Source: Closterium sp. Naga37s-1 (Eukaryota; Streptophyta; Zygnematophyceae; Desmidiales; Closteriaceae). Taken from it: a stretch of 64,000 bases of DNA. The stretch is from positions 446,501-510,500 of the forward strand of contig CANJKZ010000783.1 in the NCBI GenBank assembly GCA_947471745.1, read 5' to 3'. The position numbers and the translations under genes are program-made. Every line of letters begins with the position of its first letter. Position 1 is the stretch's first letter. The notes beneath the pieces were generated by a model. The model searched no databases. It was not told the DNA's origin and saw only the letters and a program-made list of their open reading frames with translations. Shown one piece after another: positions 31,397 through 42,124 of this stretch.

Positions 31397-33084
31397 CTAG
31401 GGATTATGTGCCAGGCCCAGCTGTGCAAGTTCGGCTGTGAAATGCGTGAATGCAGCTACAGTGCGAGACGAGTCACCCAAGAATGTGACGTCATCCGCAT
31501 ACGCCAAACACAGCACGCCGGGGTGTGTCTCAGCTGTCTCACGAAGCACAGGGTGTATTCCTGCTGCGAATAGTAGCGGGCCGAGTGGGTCCCCCTGCCG
31601 GACACCCCGTTCACTTTGCAGTGGGTCGCAGTTGAAGTTTGCGTCTAGGAGCAGTTGCGACGGGTTACCGTAGGTCAGTTTAACAAACGGCAGCAGTGGC
31701 GAGAGTGTGGGTTCCTGTAACGCTGTAGCAATTGCCTGTCGCGAGATACTGTTGAAAGCGTTTGAGATATCTGCTTGCAGAACCAGGCTGTTGGGACGGG
31801 CATCCAAAAATGCCCTGGCTGCATGGATTACTGCCTCCGCTCCCCCGGGCACTGCTACACCGTACTGGAGTGGCAGGAAGTATTCGCGGGCAGCCTCTCC
31901 CATGGCTGTCAGGGCTGCCTTGGCTGCCAGTCTCGTCAAACATTCGCCTACCGCGATTGGCCGGGCGCCTCCACCAGGTTTGGCCAAGGCTATTAGTCGC
32001 GAAGCTGTCACGAGTTTTGCAACCGGACCTGGCAATTTGCCTCCAAGCATGGTATTGACCAAGGCGTGCAGATGGGTGCTGACCATCGCGTTGGTGATCG
32101 CCGAGTCGCGCATGTGCTCAAATGTCGTCCCAGACGGTCCGGCTCCAACTCCGTTCTCGCATCTCCCCAGGAGCTGGCGAACTCTGCGTGGGTTATGGAC
32201 AGCGTTGACTCGGGTGGCGCGGGCCAGGACACCGCGTCGTGTTCTGCGGGCGGGTGTTTCTGGCGGAGCTCCTCCAAGATTTCCAGACTGGGGGTGCAGA
32301 CTGGTGTTGACTCCAGAGCCAGCACGGCTCGGCGTAGGCTGCCACGTTTCGCCAGTCCTTCGGCTCGGCTGATGACCCCTGTCACGTCTGGCTGGTGTCG
32401 TGGCGGTGGGGGTGTGTTGACCGAGTCCACCGCGTCCTGGTACAGCTGCTCCCATTCGCCTCGCTGGAAGGCTCGGGGCCGGGCCTTGATCCCTGGCCAA
32501 TTCGGTCGCTGTGGCGAGGCTTGGCGAAGTGTCAGGCGCAGGAGAAAAAACAGCAGGCGCCATCCTGTTTCGGATTCAGGGTTTCGCGAAAGGTGGAGTA
32601 ACGGCGTCAGAAGCACCAGCGAGAACAGTTGGCAAAGGTTTGGCGGTAAACGTCGGGACAGCGAAGGCTGACGACTGTCGTTGAGTGCCGCAATGTCCCA
32701 GTTCACAATGGATGCGAACAGGTCTGCGCGCTTCGCTAACTCGTCAGGCGAAAAATAGCGGGGGGTCAGGGGGGATTGGCGCGTCGTGACATTGGTGGCG
32801 GTTCGATTTCGTTGAGCGCGGCTCGCCCTCGTGGTAGTAGTTGGCGTTGGGATATCACCCGTTCGATCGACATCCGACGGTCGATGGCTCGCCTGTGGCA
32901 CTTGTACTGCCGAGTGTCCTGCATCGGCCGCTCCTCTCCCCAATGTCTCCCTTGCCCTACTTTCATCTTCTGGTCCGTCATCCTCACTGGAGGGGAGTGG
33001 TTCTTCCCTATAAGAAGGGTCTCTCAAATCCTCGTCTTCATTAGTTGTTTCTAGCTCGTTTAAAGCCAGACGTGCTGCTGCCAT
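31397..33084 (-). pseudogene. LINE N-terminal region and RT, copy 2
   Basis: As 20160-21847: the N-terminal block, a frame change near 32.18 kb, RT with FNSISRQAI, GVRQGDPLGPLLFA and YADD, then the shared stop at 31397. The sole amino-acid difference I noticed in the N-terminal frame is FASIVNWD for FASIANWD. Confidence 0.85.
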
Positions 33085-33088
33085 GACA

Positions 33089-33216
33089 TGACACTCTCAA
33101 AGTTAGCGAACAACGGAATGCATGAACTAGCATAGTGCTGGATACAAATAGGAAACCGTAATATCTGTACCCTCGAGAATGCATCTCACTACAGCCTATA
33201 ACTATTATATTTGACA
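33089..33216 (-). repeat. Copia B 3' LTR, copy 2
   Basis: 128-bp counterpart of 21852-21979. Confidence 0.75.
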
Positions 33217-33420
33217 CACCCCCATAGGCTAAGTGAGGGGCATCAAAACAAGCAAGGCAGAGAAACGGTCACCACACAGTCGCCAAGAAACAAAGCAAGC
33301 TCAGGGTGGATCTCAAGGACACCACACAAATTCCGAGCTCAAGCATGCAGCCACAAGGCCAGTTCAAGAGTTCACTAGGATATATATAGGAAAGTACAAC
33401 AAGCAAAGCAAGCAACAAGA

Positions 33421-34923
33421 CTACAGCAACCGAGGGCCTACCTCAACAAGCCCCAACTGCACACAGAACTTGTGGTGGTCACCAAGCGCCAAGGCCTTGG
33501 TGAAGACGTCTGCAGTGTTGGCCTCTGAGGCCACAAAGTCCAGGCATGCCTGGCCGCGTCGCTGCAGCTCTCGCAGGAGGAAGTACCTTGCGTCAATATG
33601 CTTCTCTCTGCTCTCTCGTCGAGGTTCTCGACAGAGGAAGATCATGGCCTTGTTGTCAGCGTACAAGGTCGGTGCAGAGCAAGGCCGCTCACCAAGGTCG
33701 TCGAGCAAGAAGGTCAACCAGCGAAGCTCCTGTGCCGCCATGGCACCAGCGCAGATCTCTGCCTCTGCACTGGAAGTAGCCATAGACGACGACCGTGTAG
33801 ACCTCCACGACACAGCACCAGCTTCCAGACTGAAGCAGTAACCCTGAGTCGAGCGCTGAGTCTCCACGTCGTCAGCGTAGGAAGAGTCGCAGTGACCAGT
33901 CAACACTACTGGCTGAGTCCTTCCAAGCACAAGCCCCATGCCTGATGTAGTCGCCAGGTACCTTGCCACCCTCACAGCAGCTGTTGAGTGGACAGGACGG
34001 TGTCTCCCAGTCGCAACAAAGCGAGAAAGGATGCTGAGGGGAAAGGCGAGGTTCGGCCAACTACAAGTCATCAGGTACATGAGGCAGCCCACCAGCTCTG
34101 CGTAGGGACCGTTGGACTCAAAGGGCTCGTCCGGAAAGGGGCCAATGAGTCTGTGGTCAACAGCAAGAGGTGTGGGCTGTTTGGTGGAGAACTGGAAGTC
34201 GAACCGTCGAAGGACCTGCTGCACCATGTGTGACTGAGTCAGTGTGATGGTGCGAGCAGCTTTGTCCCTAGTGATTTGCAGGCCAAGGTAGCGCTGCAGT
34301 TCGCCTATGTCAGTGCACTTGTGTCTCTTCTGCAGTTTGGACTTCACCTGAGCCAGGGCTGGCCTGTCTGCTGTAGCAAAGACCAAATCGTCAACGTAGA
34401 CAAGGATGAAGAAAGGAGTGGAACCAGCCCGAACAAACAGCGACGGGTCGGCGGACAACAGACTAACCACAAGGTCACAAAGCGTGGAGCAAAGAGTGCC
34501 GTGCCACTCACGGGGCGACTGGCGGAGACCGTAGACTGGCCGCCTCAGGCTCCACTGGGTCCCAGGTGGGAAGGTATCAGTGAAGCCAGGAGGGCGGCGC
34601 AGCCAGTTCTCCTCGTGTAGTCGGCCCTGGAGAAACGCTGTGGAGAAGTCGAGGGAGTGCAGCTCGTAGTCTCGCTGCGCTGCTATGTGGAGTAACACCC
34701 GAAGAGTAGTCATCTTCGAGGTTGGGGCGAAGGTGTGGAAAAAGTTAACTCCCTCACGCTGACTGAAACCCCTAGCCACGTAGCGCGCCTTGAACACAGG
34801 CGGTGAACTAGGCGGTCGCTTCACCTCGAAGAGCCACATGCCATCGACACCGTTCGCCCTTGGAGGGGGAACTGCGTCGACGTAGGTGCCTGTAGATCTC
34901 CAAGACGCTAACTCCGAGGCCAT
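33421..34923 (-). CDS. Copia B RT-RNase H (500 aa), copy 2
   Basis: Near-identical to 22184-23686 (for example VVSLLSADP for VVSPLSADP). YVDD and the RNase H acids are intact. The upstream TAG near 34933 is shared, so it predates the duplication. Confidence 0.8.
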   Translation of the reverse strand: MASELASWRSTGTYVDAVPPPRANGVDGMWLFEVKRPPSSPPVFKARYVARGFSQREGVNFFHTFAPTSKMTTLRVLLHIAAQRDYELHSLDFSTAFLQGRLHEENWLRRPPGFTDTFPPGTQWSLRRPVYGLRQSPREWHGTLCSTLCDLVVSLLSADPSLFVRAGSTPFFILVYVDDLVFATADRPALAQVKSKLQKRHKCTDIGELQRYLGLQITRDKAARTITLTQSHMVQQVLRRFDFQFSTKQPTPLAVDHRLIGPFPDEPFESNGPYAELVGCLMYLMTCSWPNLAFPLSILSRFVATGRHRPVHSTAAVRVARYLATTSGMGLVLGRTQPVVLTGHCDSSYADDVETQRSTQGYCFSLEAGAVSWRSTRSSSMATSSAEAEICAGAMAAQELRWLTFLLDDLGERPCSAPTLYADNKAMIFLCREPRRESREKHIDARYFLLRELQRRGQACLDFVASEANTADVFTKALALGDHHKFCVQLGLVEVGPRLL

Positions 34924-35520
34924 AGCCGCTTTCCACTAAGAGGCCCACGCCCCTGACACTGCCTCGCGGTAAGTACGAGGAGTCGGTATGTCAAGGGCGT
35001 CGGGGTCTCCCTCAGGGGATAGCAACATCGCATAGACAGAGGGAGAAGCGGCTGTCCAGTACTCCAGCTCAGACTCTCTGTCCTCTAGGACTTCACAGCC
35101 AAGGGCAAACTCACCCCCGATGGACAGAGGACAGGAGGGAGGAGCTGGCACCACACGAGTGGCATAGTCAAGGCGACTGACGGCAGCAAACTCAGCGACA
35201 GCGGCAAGGAGAGCCGAGACAGACGACGGAGGGAAATGAGAGGCGGTGACAAGAGTGGCGAGGACACGTGATACAACAGGACAAATAGCATGGTAGTAGT
35301 CAGTGATAGGAGTAGGGGGGACAGGGAGAGAGGACGGAGGAGGAGACGGGAGAACGGACTCAGGAGGAGGACGACGAAGAGATGAACAAAGGAGGGCAGT
35401 GCGGAGGCCGGTAACGGGAGACGAGGGACGACCACGCGGAGGACAGGGACGGACACGAGAGTGTAAGACAACTGGTGGAGGAGACTGCGGTGGAGGAGAA
35501 GACCAGACCGCCGGACCGTC

Positions 35521-35696
35521 TCGTCAAGGGTGGCGCTGCTGCTGCGGGACAGCTTGACGAGGCTGTCCGGGGCTTGAGGCGGCACTTGCGCGCAGGATCT
35601 GGAGCCGCGGCGATTGGCGCAAGCACGCTTGTGGTCCGGGAGCTGTGGCGCTCCTTGACGGGCGTTCTTCACGCCCTTGGAGCTCACCGCATGTAG
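35521..35696 (+). pseudogene. C-terminal end of LINE antisense ORF (fragment)
   Basis: Plus-strand frame ending ...GVLHALGAHRM-stop, identical in protein to the C-terminus of the frame on the minus strand at 51241. The two DNAs differ at three sites over this stretch (ATT/ATC, TTG/CTG, CAC/CAT). All three are silent in this frame and all three change an amino acid in the opposite (sense) LINE frame. This is direct evidence that the antisense frame is the coding one. Confidence 0.7.
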
Positions 35697-35810
35697 GCGC
35701 GGGCTCCGGTTGCCCCTTTGATGCCATGCCTATCTAGGTGCTTATTGAAACCATCATTGCTTGTATGTCCTTGTTGCGTATCTGTTTCGTGTGTTTGTTC
35801 TTGCCGCCCC
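35521..35810 (-). mobile_element. LINE family 1 leader and 5' coding fragment
   Basis: Inverted copy of the first part of the 51.2-kb LINE: leader (about 35728-35810), sense ATG near 35725-35727, and about 200 bp of the following region, ending at the copia junction. It sits where the missing 5' end of the LINE at 29.7-33.1 kb should be. The original arrangement was thus one LINE with copia B inside it, and copy 2 has lost the middle (copia 5' half plus about 1.3 kb of LINE). Confidence 0.75.
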
Positions 35811-37223
35811 TTTTGTCAGGCTATCATGCAGAAACGCCGCGCAGAACTCCGGGGTCCCTATAGGGCGGCCAAGCACCCTGATCCCTCCTCCTTCCGCCTC
35901 AATAACCTCTGGTAGCTCTATATCCCCGTCTACTATGCCCGGCCCCAACGCTGATGACTTCGAGAAGTTGCACAGTAGGCCATAACGTTGTAGGCCGCTC
36001 ACGAGGAGGTCGAACGCTCTCCTTGCCGCTTCCGGGGGGCCCACTACCGTAATATCGTCCGCGTATGCGACGACTGCAACCTTCGTGAAGGCCATGGCGA
36101 CGTGGAGGAGCGTAGGTTGGATGGCGGCGACAAACAGTAGCGGGCCTAACGGGTCACCCTGCCGTACTCCTCGTGTGCTCATAATCTTTTCTACGCCAAA
36201 CGCCGCGTCAAGAATCAGTGGGGACGCGCTGTCGTACAGGTTTCGGACTAGCGGGATCAAGGGATTGAGTTTGGACCACTGGAACGCGTTCACAAAAGCC
36301 CCCCTCTCCACGCTGTTGAATGCGTTCTCTACATCCAACTGGATGGCTACGCGAGAGCTATCTTCGTCGAGTAGCACGCGGACAGAGTGGATAATGCACT
36401 CGGCGCCTCCCTGTACGGCAACGCCAAGCTGGACTGGGAGGAAGAAGCTCCTCATAGACGCACCTAATTCACGTACTACTGCCTTTGTCGCGACGCGTAA
36501 GATACTTTCTCCAATTGCTATGGGGCGAACTCCACCTCCCGGCTTCTCTAGGGCTATCAGTCGGGATAGGAGTAGTAGATCTCGTACTTGCTGAGGAACG
36601 AAGTTGCTTAGCAGGTGGTTGATTGCACCACGAAGTAGCGTCAGGACCTCCTTGTTGCTTAGGGCACGATCCCGCAGGTGTTCAAAGCAGGTTCCTGACG
36701 GGCTCGCACCAACGCCACTGGGACATTTCATGGGGATGCCGCAAAAGTTTCCCTGGCTGACGGAAAGTTCGGAATTCAACTCCCCCGCCACCCAGAACGG
36801 CGTTGATAACTCTGCCTCCGGGTGTTTCGCTCGCAGGGCTGCGATTGTCTTGGCTGTGGCCTTCGCCAGGGGGATTGTTTGTAACGCCGAGTATGCTTTG
36901 GAAAGGTTACCTTTCCAGACCAGGCCCTCGGCCCTGGAACAAAGCCCTGTGGCGTTGGATTGGTGTCTGACCGGCTCTTGGTTCGGGGGGATGGTGACCG
37001 CTTCATTGTACAAAATCTCCCATTCTCCCATCCTGAATTTGTGGAGCTGCGACTCGATTTCAGCCCATCGATTCCCAAGCATCTTCTTGGGTTGAGGGCA
37101 AAGGGTCAGCCGTGGAAGGAAACACAACACTCGCCATGCACTTGGACAATCTGGATTGTTTGCAATCCGCAGAAGGGGCGTGAGTAGGCATAGCGAGTAG
37201 TTGGTCAGCACGTAAGGCGGCAA
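35811..37223 (-). CDS. LINE family 2 reverse transcriptase, left arm
   Basis: RT with GVGASPSGTCFEHLRD, LIALEKPGGGVRPIAIGES, IQLDVENAFNSVERG, GVRQGDPLGPLLFVAAI and VAYADDITVVG. Upstream are the LINE N-terminal block LTNYSLCLLTPLLRIANNPD and GLVWKGNLSKAYSAL, which match the corresponding blocks of family 1 in order. The catalytic YADD is intact. The polypeptide ends in foreign sequence at the 3' truncation, so the endonuclease is missing. Open for almost 490 codons downstream of the TGA. Confidence 0.8.
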
Positions 37224-38504
37224 TCATCTCGCGAGGAATGGCTGGTCACCTTGGGTTAACTTCCCAGCATCCCAGGACCCAGTCCTCACCCACAGTTCCT
37301 CCATTGTCGCCAGCTCATCCGGCGATCGAACGTTCTGGGCCCTGCTGTCCCCCGCCGCGCTTGCCACGTTTCCACTAGTGGTGCCTGGTGGTCCCTGATT
37401 GTCCGTCGCGGCAACAGTGGGTCGCCGATTACCCCTGCCACGTCGTCCCGTCACCCCTTCATCCTGGAGTGACACTGCCTCCGAGGATGGTGTCACTGAG
37501 GCCATAAAGCTGGCATCATTGGAGGAGCGATCTTCATCGTTCGCTTCCCCGTCTGCTTCCCCGTCTCCCCCATCGACGGCTGCGATCTCTTGTCCGTGTC
37601 TTTCACGCCAAGGTCCCGTCCTCGTTGGTTCTAGCGGGGCACGGGCTCTAGCGCCGCGTCTCCTTCCGCCTCTGGTTGACGCGCCGATCATTCCCCCTGC
37701 ACGGCCCGCCGGCCGCCACGGTGTAGCTGGTGCGACCCACCGAACCCGTGACGCCGCTCGTGTCGCACTTGGCGATGGCTGCGCCGTGGGCGGCGCCAGT
37801 TCTCCCGCAGCCCTTCGCGCTTGTCGCTCCCGGTGCTGCTGCCTCTGTGTCGCCGTGACGTCCACCGCTGATGCCATCTCGCCGGCAGGGAATGGCGTCC
37901 GACGCTCTTGCTTGTGTGGCATCTGCTCTTGCCGAGTCCAGCCACGTAGAGGTCCTGGGCGGCCAGATGCCAGCGCTACTCCGAGCCGTCGCGGCGTTGG
38001 CTGAAGGCGGAGCCGGCCCCGAGCGCAACGGGCAGCGCTGGCGTTCCCCACTGTATCGCTCACCTGTGCAGGCCCATCCCTACCGGTGCCCTCCTGGCCA
38101 CCCCTCTCAGCAAAGGCTGAGTCGCCGTCAGCGGCAGCGGCAACAGTGGGAGCATCAGCAGCAGCAGCATCAGCAGCCGCCTGGGCGTCCGCAGCGGCCC
38201 CCTCCGCAATAGCAGCAGCCTCTATTGCCTCGCTCGTACGCTCCACCGGCTCCGCCCCCAGTTGCTCCTGCCGCTCTTGGATCCCCTCCCGCATTTCCTC
38301 CTGCCTCGGGTCTACCGCAGCATGGTCCCCGCCCACCTGCCTCGTTTCAACCGCAGCCGTCAGCTCCGGCACCGCCTGCCTCTCCGTCACCTGCCTCTGC
38401 CGATCCGGGACCTGACTCGTCACAGTCTCACGGTGGGGCTGCGACATCGGGCCTCCCTCAGCACCACGGGGTCTTCTTGTGGGAGTCCTTGCCATCTGAT
38501 GCAC
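37224..38504 (-). pseudogene. LINE family 2 N-terminal sense region
   Basis: 426 codons in the RT frame, rich in Ala/Arg/Glu/Gln and without a recognisable fold until its end (NVRSPDELATMEELWVRTGSWDA...PFLAR), which matches the DELAK block of family 1. A TGA at 37224-37226 separates it from RT; the right-arm copy has CAA (Gln) there. The first third overlaps the antisense frame 38225-38752 and may not be translated in this sense. Confidence 0.5.
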
Positions 38505-38752
38505 TGGGGCCTCCCCCTCCTGACACTCCCCAGCACCGCTGGAGCCTGTGGGAGGAGTCTCCCCCTGCCGAGAGAGCGCTTCGCGTCGAGCGGCATGTCT
38601 CGAAAGTGGGGACGTGTTTGACGGTAGTGGCGGACGTTCTGGACCAGCCGAGCGCTTATCAGCAGCGGATGTGGTGTCTTGGTGTTGTGCTTTCGATGAT
38701 GTCAGAGCAGGAGCAGTCGGAGGCGGTGGCGTCGGCGATGCAGATTTTGTAG
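38225..38752 (+). pseudogene. LINE family 2 antisense ORF, left arm
   Basis: Reads opposite to the LINE. A Pro/Ser/Ala-rich N-terminal half (APPAPPPVAPAALG, PPASFQPQPSAP) is followed by a compact helical-looking block RWSLWEESPPAERALR, VSKVGTCLTVVADVLDQ and VLSMMSEQEQSEAVASAMQIL. It ends at a TAG where the right-arm copy has CAG and goes on to a basic tail. Gag-like in general character only; no family assigned. The two copies differ at both silent and replacement sites, so selection cannot be shown here. Confidence 0.45.
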
Positions 38753-38780
38753 ATGTTGCCTGAGATCGGGCTTGTGACCC

Positions 38781-39017
38781 TGGGGGGTGTCTCCTGCCCC
38801 CTACCCCAGCCCCTTTCCCCCTAAGGTGCCTCTAGTATTGTATCGTCCTTGCCACTTTGCAGGCTCCACTCAACATCGTACCAGTCGCCGCATCCGTGCT
38901 ACGCTGGATGGACGGACGACTGTCTTGGATCCTTGACGAGTAGCGGTCCCTTTCCCCTTGCCCGCCTCTTTGCTTCCCCGCCGGGCATTGGGCTTCCCCA
39001 TGGAGGAAGGGGAGCCG
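38781..39017. other. Spacer between head-to-head LINEs
   Basis: About 240 bp that is not shared as an inverted repeat in the left arm. Part of it (38870-39017) holds the C-terminal basic tail of the right-arm antisense frame. No promoter motif stands out. Confidence 0.5.
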
Positions 39018-39566
39018 GGCACAAGCCCGTTCTCAGGCAACATCTGCAAAATCTGCATCGTCGACGCCACCGCCTCCGACTGCTCCTGCTCTGATATCAT
39101 CGAAAGCACAACACCAGGACTCCCGCTGCTGATAAGCGCTCAGCTGGTCCTGAACGTCCGCCACTACTGTCAAACACGTCCCCACTTTCGAGACGTGCCG
39201 CTCGACGCGAAGCGCTCTCTCGGCATGGGGAGACTCCTCCCACAGGCTCCAGCGGTGCTGGGGAGTGTCAGGAGGGAGAGGCTCCAGTGCATCAGGTGGC
39301 AACGACTCCCACGCGAAGGCCCTGTGGTGATGAGGGAGGCCCGGTGTTGCAGCCCCACCGTGAGACTGTGACGAGTAAGGTCCCGGATCGGCAGAGGCAG
39401 GTGAAGGAGAGGCAGGCGGTTCCGGAGCTGACGACTGCGGTTGAAATGAGGCAGGTGGGCGAGGAACATGCTGCGGTGGATCGGAGGTAGGAGGAGATGT
39501 GGGAGGGAATCCAGGAGCGGCAGGAGCAACTGGGGGAAGAGCCGGTGGAGCCTGCAAGCGAGGCAA
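38870..39566 (-). pseudogene. LINE family 2 antisense ORF, right arm
   Basis: Inverted counterpart of 38225-38752. Same Pro-rich N-terminus and RWSLWEES...VSKVGTCLTVVADVQDQ block; a 5-bp deletion near 39117 shifts the frame. The shifted frame (39109-38870) continues through SEQEQSEAVASTMQILQMLPENG and GSPSSMGKPNARRGSK to a Lys/Arg-rich tail ending RMRRLVRC-stop. Full length would be roughly 230 residues. The basic tail suggests nucleic-acid binding (inference). Confidence 0.45.
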
Positions 39567-40660
39567 TAGAGGCTGCTGCTGCTGCGGAGGGGGCCACTGC
39601 AGACGCCCAGGCGGCTGTTGATGCTACTGCTGCTGATGCTCCCGCTACTGCCGCTGCCGCTGATGGCGACTCAGCCTCTGCTGAGAGGGGTGGCCAGGAG
39701 GGTGCCGGTAGGGATGGGCCTGCACAGGTGAGCGATACAGTGGGGAACGCCAGCGCTGCCCGTTGCGCTCGGGGCCGGCTCCGCCTTCAGCCAACGCCGC
39801 GACGGCTCGGAGTAGCGCTGGCGCCTGGCCGCTCGGGACCTCTACGTGGCTGGACTCGGCAAGAGCAGATGCCACACGAGCAAGAGCGTCGGACGCCATT
39901 CCCTGCCGGCGAGATGGCATCAGCGGTGGACGTCACGACGACACAGAGGCAGCAGCGCCGGGAGCGACAAGCGCGAAGGGTTGCGGGAGAACTGCCGCCG
40001 CCCACTGCGCAGCCACTGCCAAGTGCAACACGAGCGGCGTCACGGGTTCGGTGGGTCGCACCAGCTACACCGTGGCGGCCGGCGGACCGTGCAGGGGGAA
40101 CGATTGGTGCGCCAACCAGAGGCGGAAGGAGACGCGGCGCTAGAGCCCGTGCCCAGCCAGAACCAACGAGGACGGGACGGTGGCGTGAAAGACACGGACG
40201 AGAGATCGCAGCCGTCGATGGGGGAGATGGGGAAGCAGACGAGGAAGCGGACGATGAGGATCGCTCCTCCAATGATGCCAGCTTTATGGCCTCAGCGACA
40301 CCATCCTCGGAGGCAGTATCACTCCAGGAGGAAGGGGTGACGGGACGACGTGGCAGGGGTAATCGACGACCCACTGTTGCCACGGCGGACAATCAGGGAC
40401 CACCAGGCACAACTAGTGGAAACGTGGCAAGCGCGGCGGGGGAGAGCAGGGCCCAGAACGTTCGATCGCCGGATGAGCTGGCGACAATGGAGGAACTGTG
40501 GGTGAGGACTGGGTCCTGGGATGCTAGGAAGCTAACCCAAGGTGACCAGCCATTCCTCGCGAGGCAATTGCCGCCTGACGTGCTGACCAACTACTCGCTA
40601 TGCCTACTCACGCCCCTTCTGCGGATTGCAAATAATTCAGATTGTCCAAGTGCATGGTGA
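39497..40660 (+). pseudogene. LINE family 2 N-terminal sense region, right arm
   Basis: 387 codons equivalent to 37224-38504 but without the left-arm TGA, reading through ARQLPPDVLTNYSLCLLTPLLRIANN before a private TGA at 40658-40660. The composition is the same Ala/Arg/Glu-rich low complexity, with tandem-like ADA repeats. Confidence 0.5.
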
Positions 40661-40777
40661 GCGCTGTGTTTCCTTCCACGGCTGACCCTTTGCCCTCAAC
40701 CCAAGAAAACGCTTGGAAATCGATGGGCTGAAATCGAGTCGCGGCTACACAAATTCAGGCTAGGAGAAAGGGAAATT

Positions 40778-42124
40778 TTGTACAATGAAGCGGTCACCAT
40801 CCCCTCGAACCAGGAGCCGGTCAGACACCAATCTGACACCACAGGGCTTTGTTCCAGGGCCGAGGGCCTGGTCCGGAAAGGTAACCTTTCCAAAGCATGC
40901 TCGGCATTACAAGCAACCCCCTTGGCGAAGGCCACAGCTAAGACAATCGCAGCCCTGCGAGCGAAACACCCGGAGGCAGAGTTACCAACGCCGTTCTGGG
41001 TGGCGTGGGAGTTGAATTCCGAACCTTTTCGTCAGCTATGAGAACTTTTGCGGCATCCTCATGAAATGTCTTAGCGGCGTTGGTGCGGGCCCGTCAGGAA
41101 CCTGCTTCGAACACCTACGAGATCCTACCCTAAGCAACGAGGAGGTCCTGACGCTACTTCGTGGTGCGATCAACCACCTGCTAAGCAACTTTGTTCCCCA
41201 GCAAGTACGGGATCTACTACTCCCATCCCGACTGATAGCTGTAGAGAAGCCGGGAGGTGGAGTTCGCCCCATAGCAATTGGATAAAGTATCTTACGCGTC
41301 GCGGCAAAGGCAGTACTACGTGAATTAGATGCGTCTATCAGGAGCTTCTTCCTCCCAGTCCAGCTTGGCGTTGCCGTACAGGGAGGCGCAGAGTGCATTA
41401 TCCACTCTGTCCGCGCGCTACTTGACGAAGATAGCTCTCGCGTAGCCATCCAGTTGGATGTAGAGAACGCATACAACAGCGTGGAGAGGGGGGCTTTTGT
41501 GAACGCGTTCAAGTGGTCCGAACTCAATCCCCTAATCCCTCTAGTCCGAAACCTGTACGACGGCGCGCTCCACTGCTTCTTGACGCGGCGTTCGGCGTAG
41601 AAAAGATTATGAGCACACGAGGAGTACGGCAGGGTGACCCGTTAGGCCCGCTACTGTTTGTCACCACCATCCAACCTACGCTCCTCCACGTTGCCATGGC
41701 CTTCACAGAGGTTGCAGTCGTCGCATACGCGGACGATATTACGGTAGTGGGCCCCCCGGAAGCGGCTAGGAGAGCGTTCGACCTCCTCGTGAGCGGCCTA
41801 TAGTGTTGTGGCCTACGGTGCAACTTCTCGAAGTCATCAGCGTTGGGGCCGGGCATAGTAGACGGGGATATAGAGCTGTCAGAGGGTATTGAGGCGGAAG
41901 GAGGAGGGATCAGGGTGCTTGGCAGCCCTATAGGGACCCCGGAGTTATGCGCAGCGTTTCTGCGTGATAGCCTCACAAAGGCGGCGTCAACCTGTGACCT
42001 CATTGGGCAGCTGCACCCACAGCACGCACTGCTCCTCCTCTCCCGCTGCATTTCAAGAAGAATCTCCTACCTCCTAAGGACGACCCCGGCACAACTCCTG
42101 CCCCTCGGTAACTGGTGGAGCTAG
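40778..42124 (+). pseudogene. LINE family 2 RT, right arm, decayed
   Basis: RT blocks in several frames: GLVRKGNLSKACSAL, GVGAGPSGTCFEHLRD, VEKPGGGVRPIAIG (stop at 41283), GVRQGDPLGPLLFVTTI and YADDITVVG (frame 41513-41803), and GSPIGTPELCAAFLRDSLTK to LLLSRCISRRISYLLRTTP (41843-42124). At least three frame changes and several stops. Confidence 0.75.

Larger units (their letters stand above)
29719..33088 (-). mobile_element. LINE family 1, copy 2
   Basis: Copy of the 18482-21851 LINE within the segmental duplication. RT occupies 31397-33084 (with the same frame change and stop) and the endonuclease 31342 downwards. A CAG to TAG change creates a stop at 30233-30235, inside the sequence after TITDPISTRDPEA, which copy 1 lacks. 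The copies have therefore decayed separately since duplication. Confidence 0.85.
27475..35520 (+). repeat. Segmental duplication, copy 2
   Basis: Second copy of the 16.4-24.3 kb block, in direct orientation. It diverges from copy 1 by scattered substitutions, a 182-bp length gain near 29.5 kb, and an abrupt end at 35520, where copia B sequence joins LINE leader sequence over a few bases of microhomology (CGTCA). Confidence 0.85.
33089..35520 (-). mobile_element. Copia B, copy 2: truncated after RT and linker
   Basis: 3' LTR 33089-33216, RT-RNase H 33421-34923, then the linker/Pol N-terminal part to 35520, where it stops inside linker sequence and LINE leader begins. The integrase, protease and Gag parts still present in copy 1 are gone, so the deletion happened after (or during) the segmental duplication. 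Confidence 0.85.
35811..38780 (-). mobile_element. LINE family 2, left arm (minus)
   Basis: A second LINE family, 3'-truncated at about 35811 where it joins the family 1 leader. Sense frame 38504-35811 is continuous apart from one TGA (37224-37226). The 5' end faces the right-arm copy across a spacer of about 240 bp. It carries its own antisense frame at 38225-38752. Confidence 0.8.

Noticed and set aside
37399-38004. 201-codon frames antisense to the LINE family 2 N-terminal region (also 39787-40392)
   Set aside because: Ser/Arg/Cys-rich low complexity without any compact block; unlike 38225-38752 they show no globular-looking segment.
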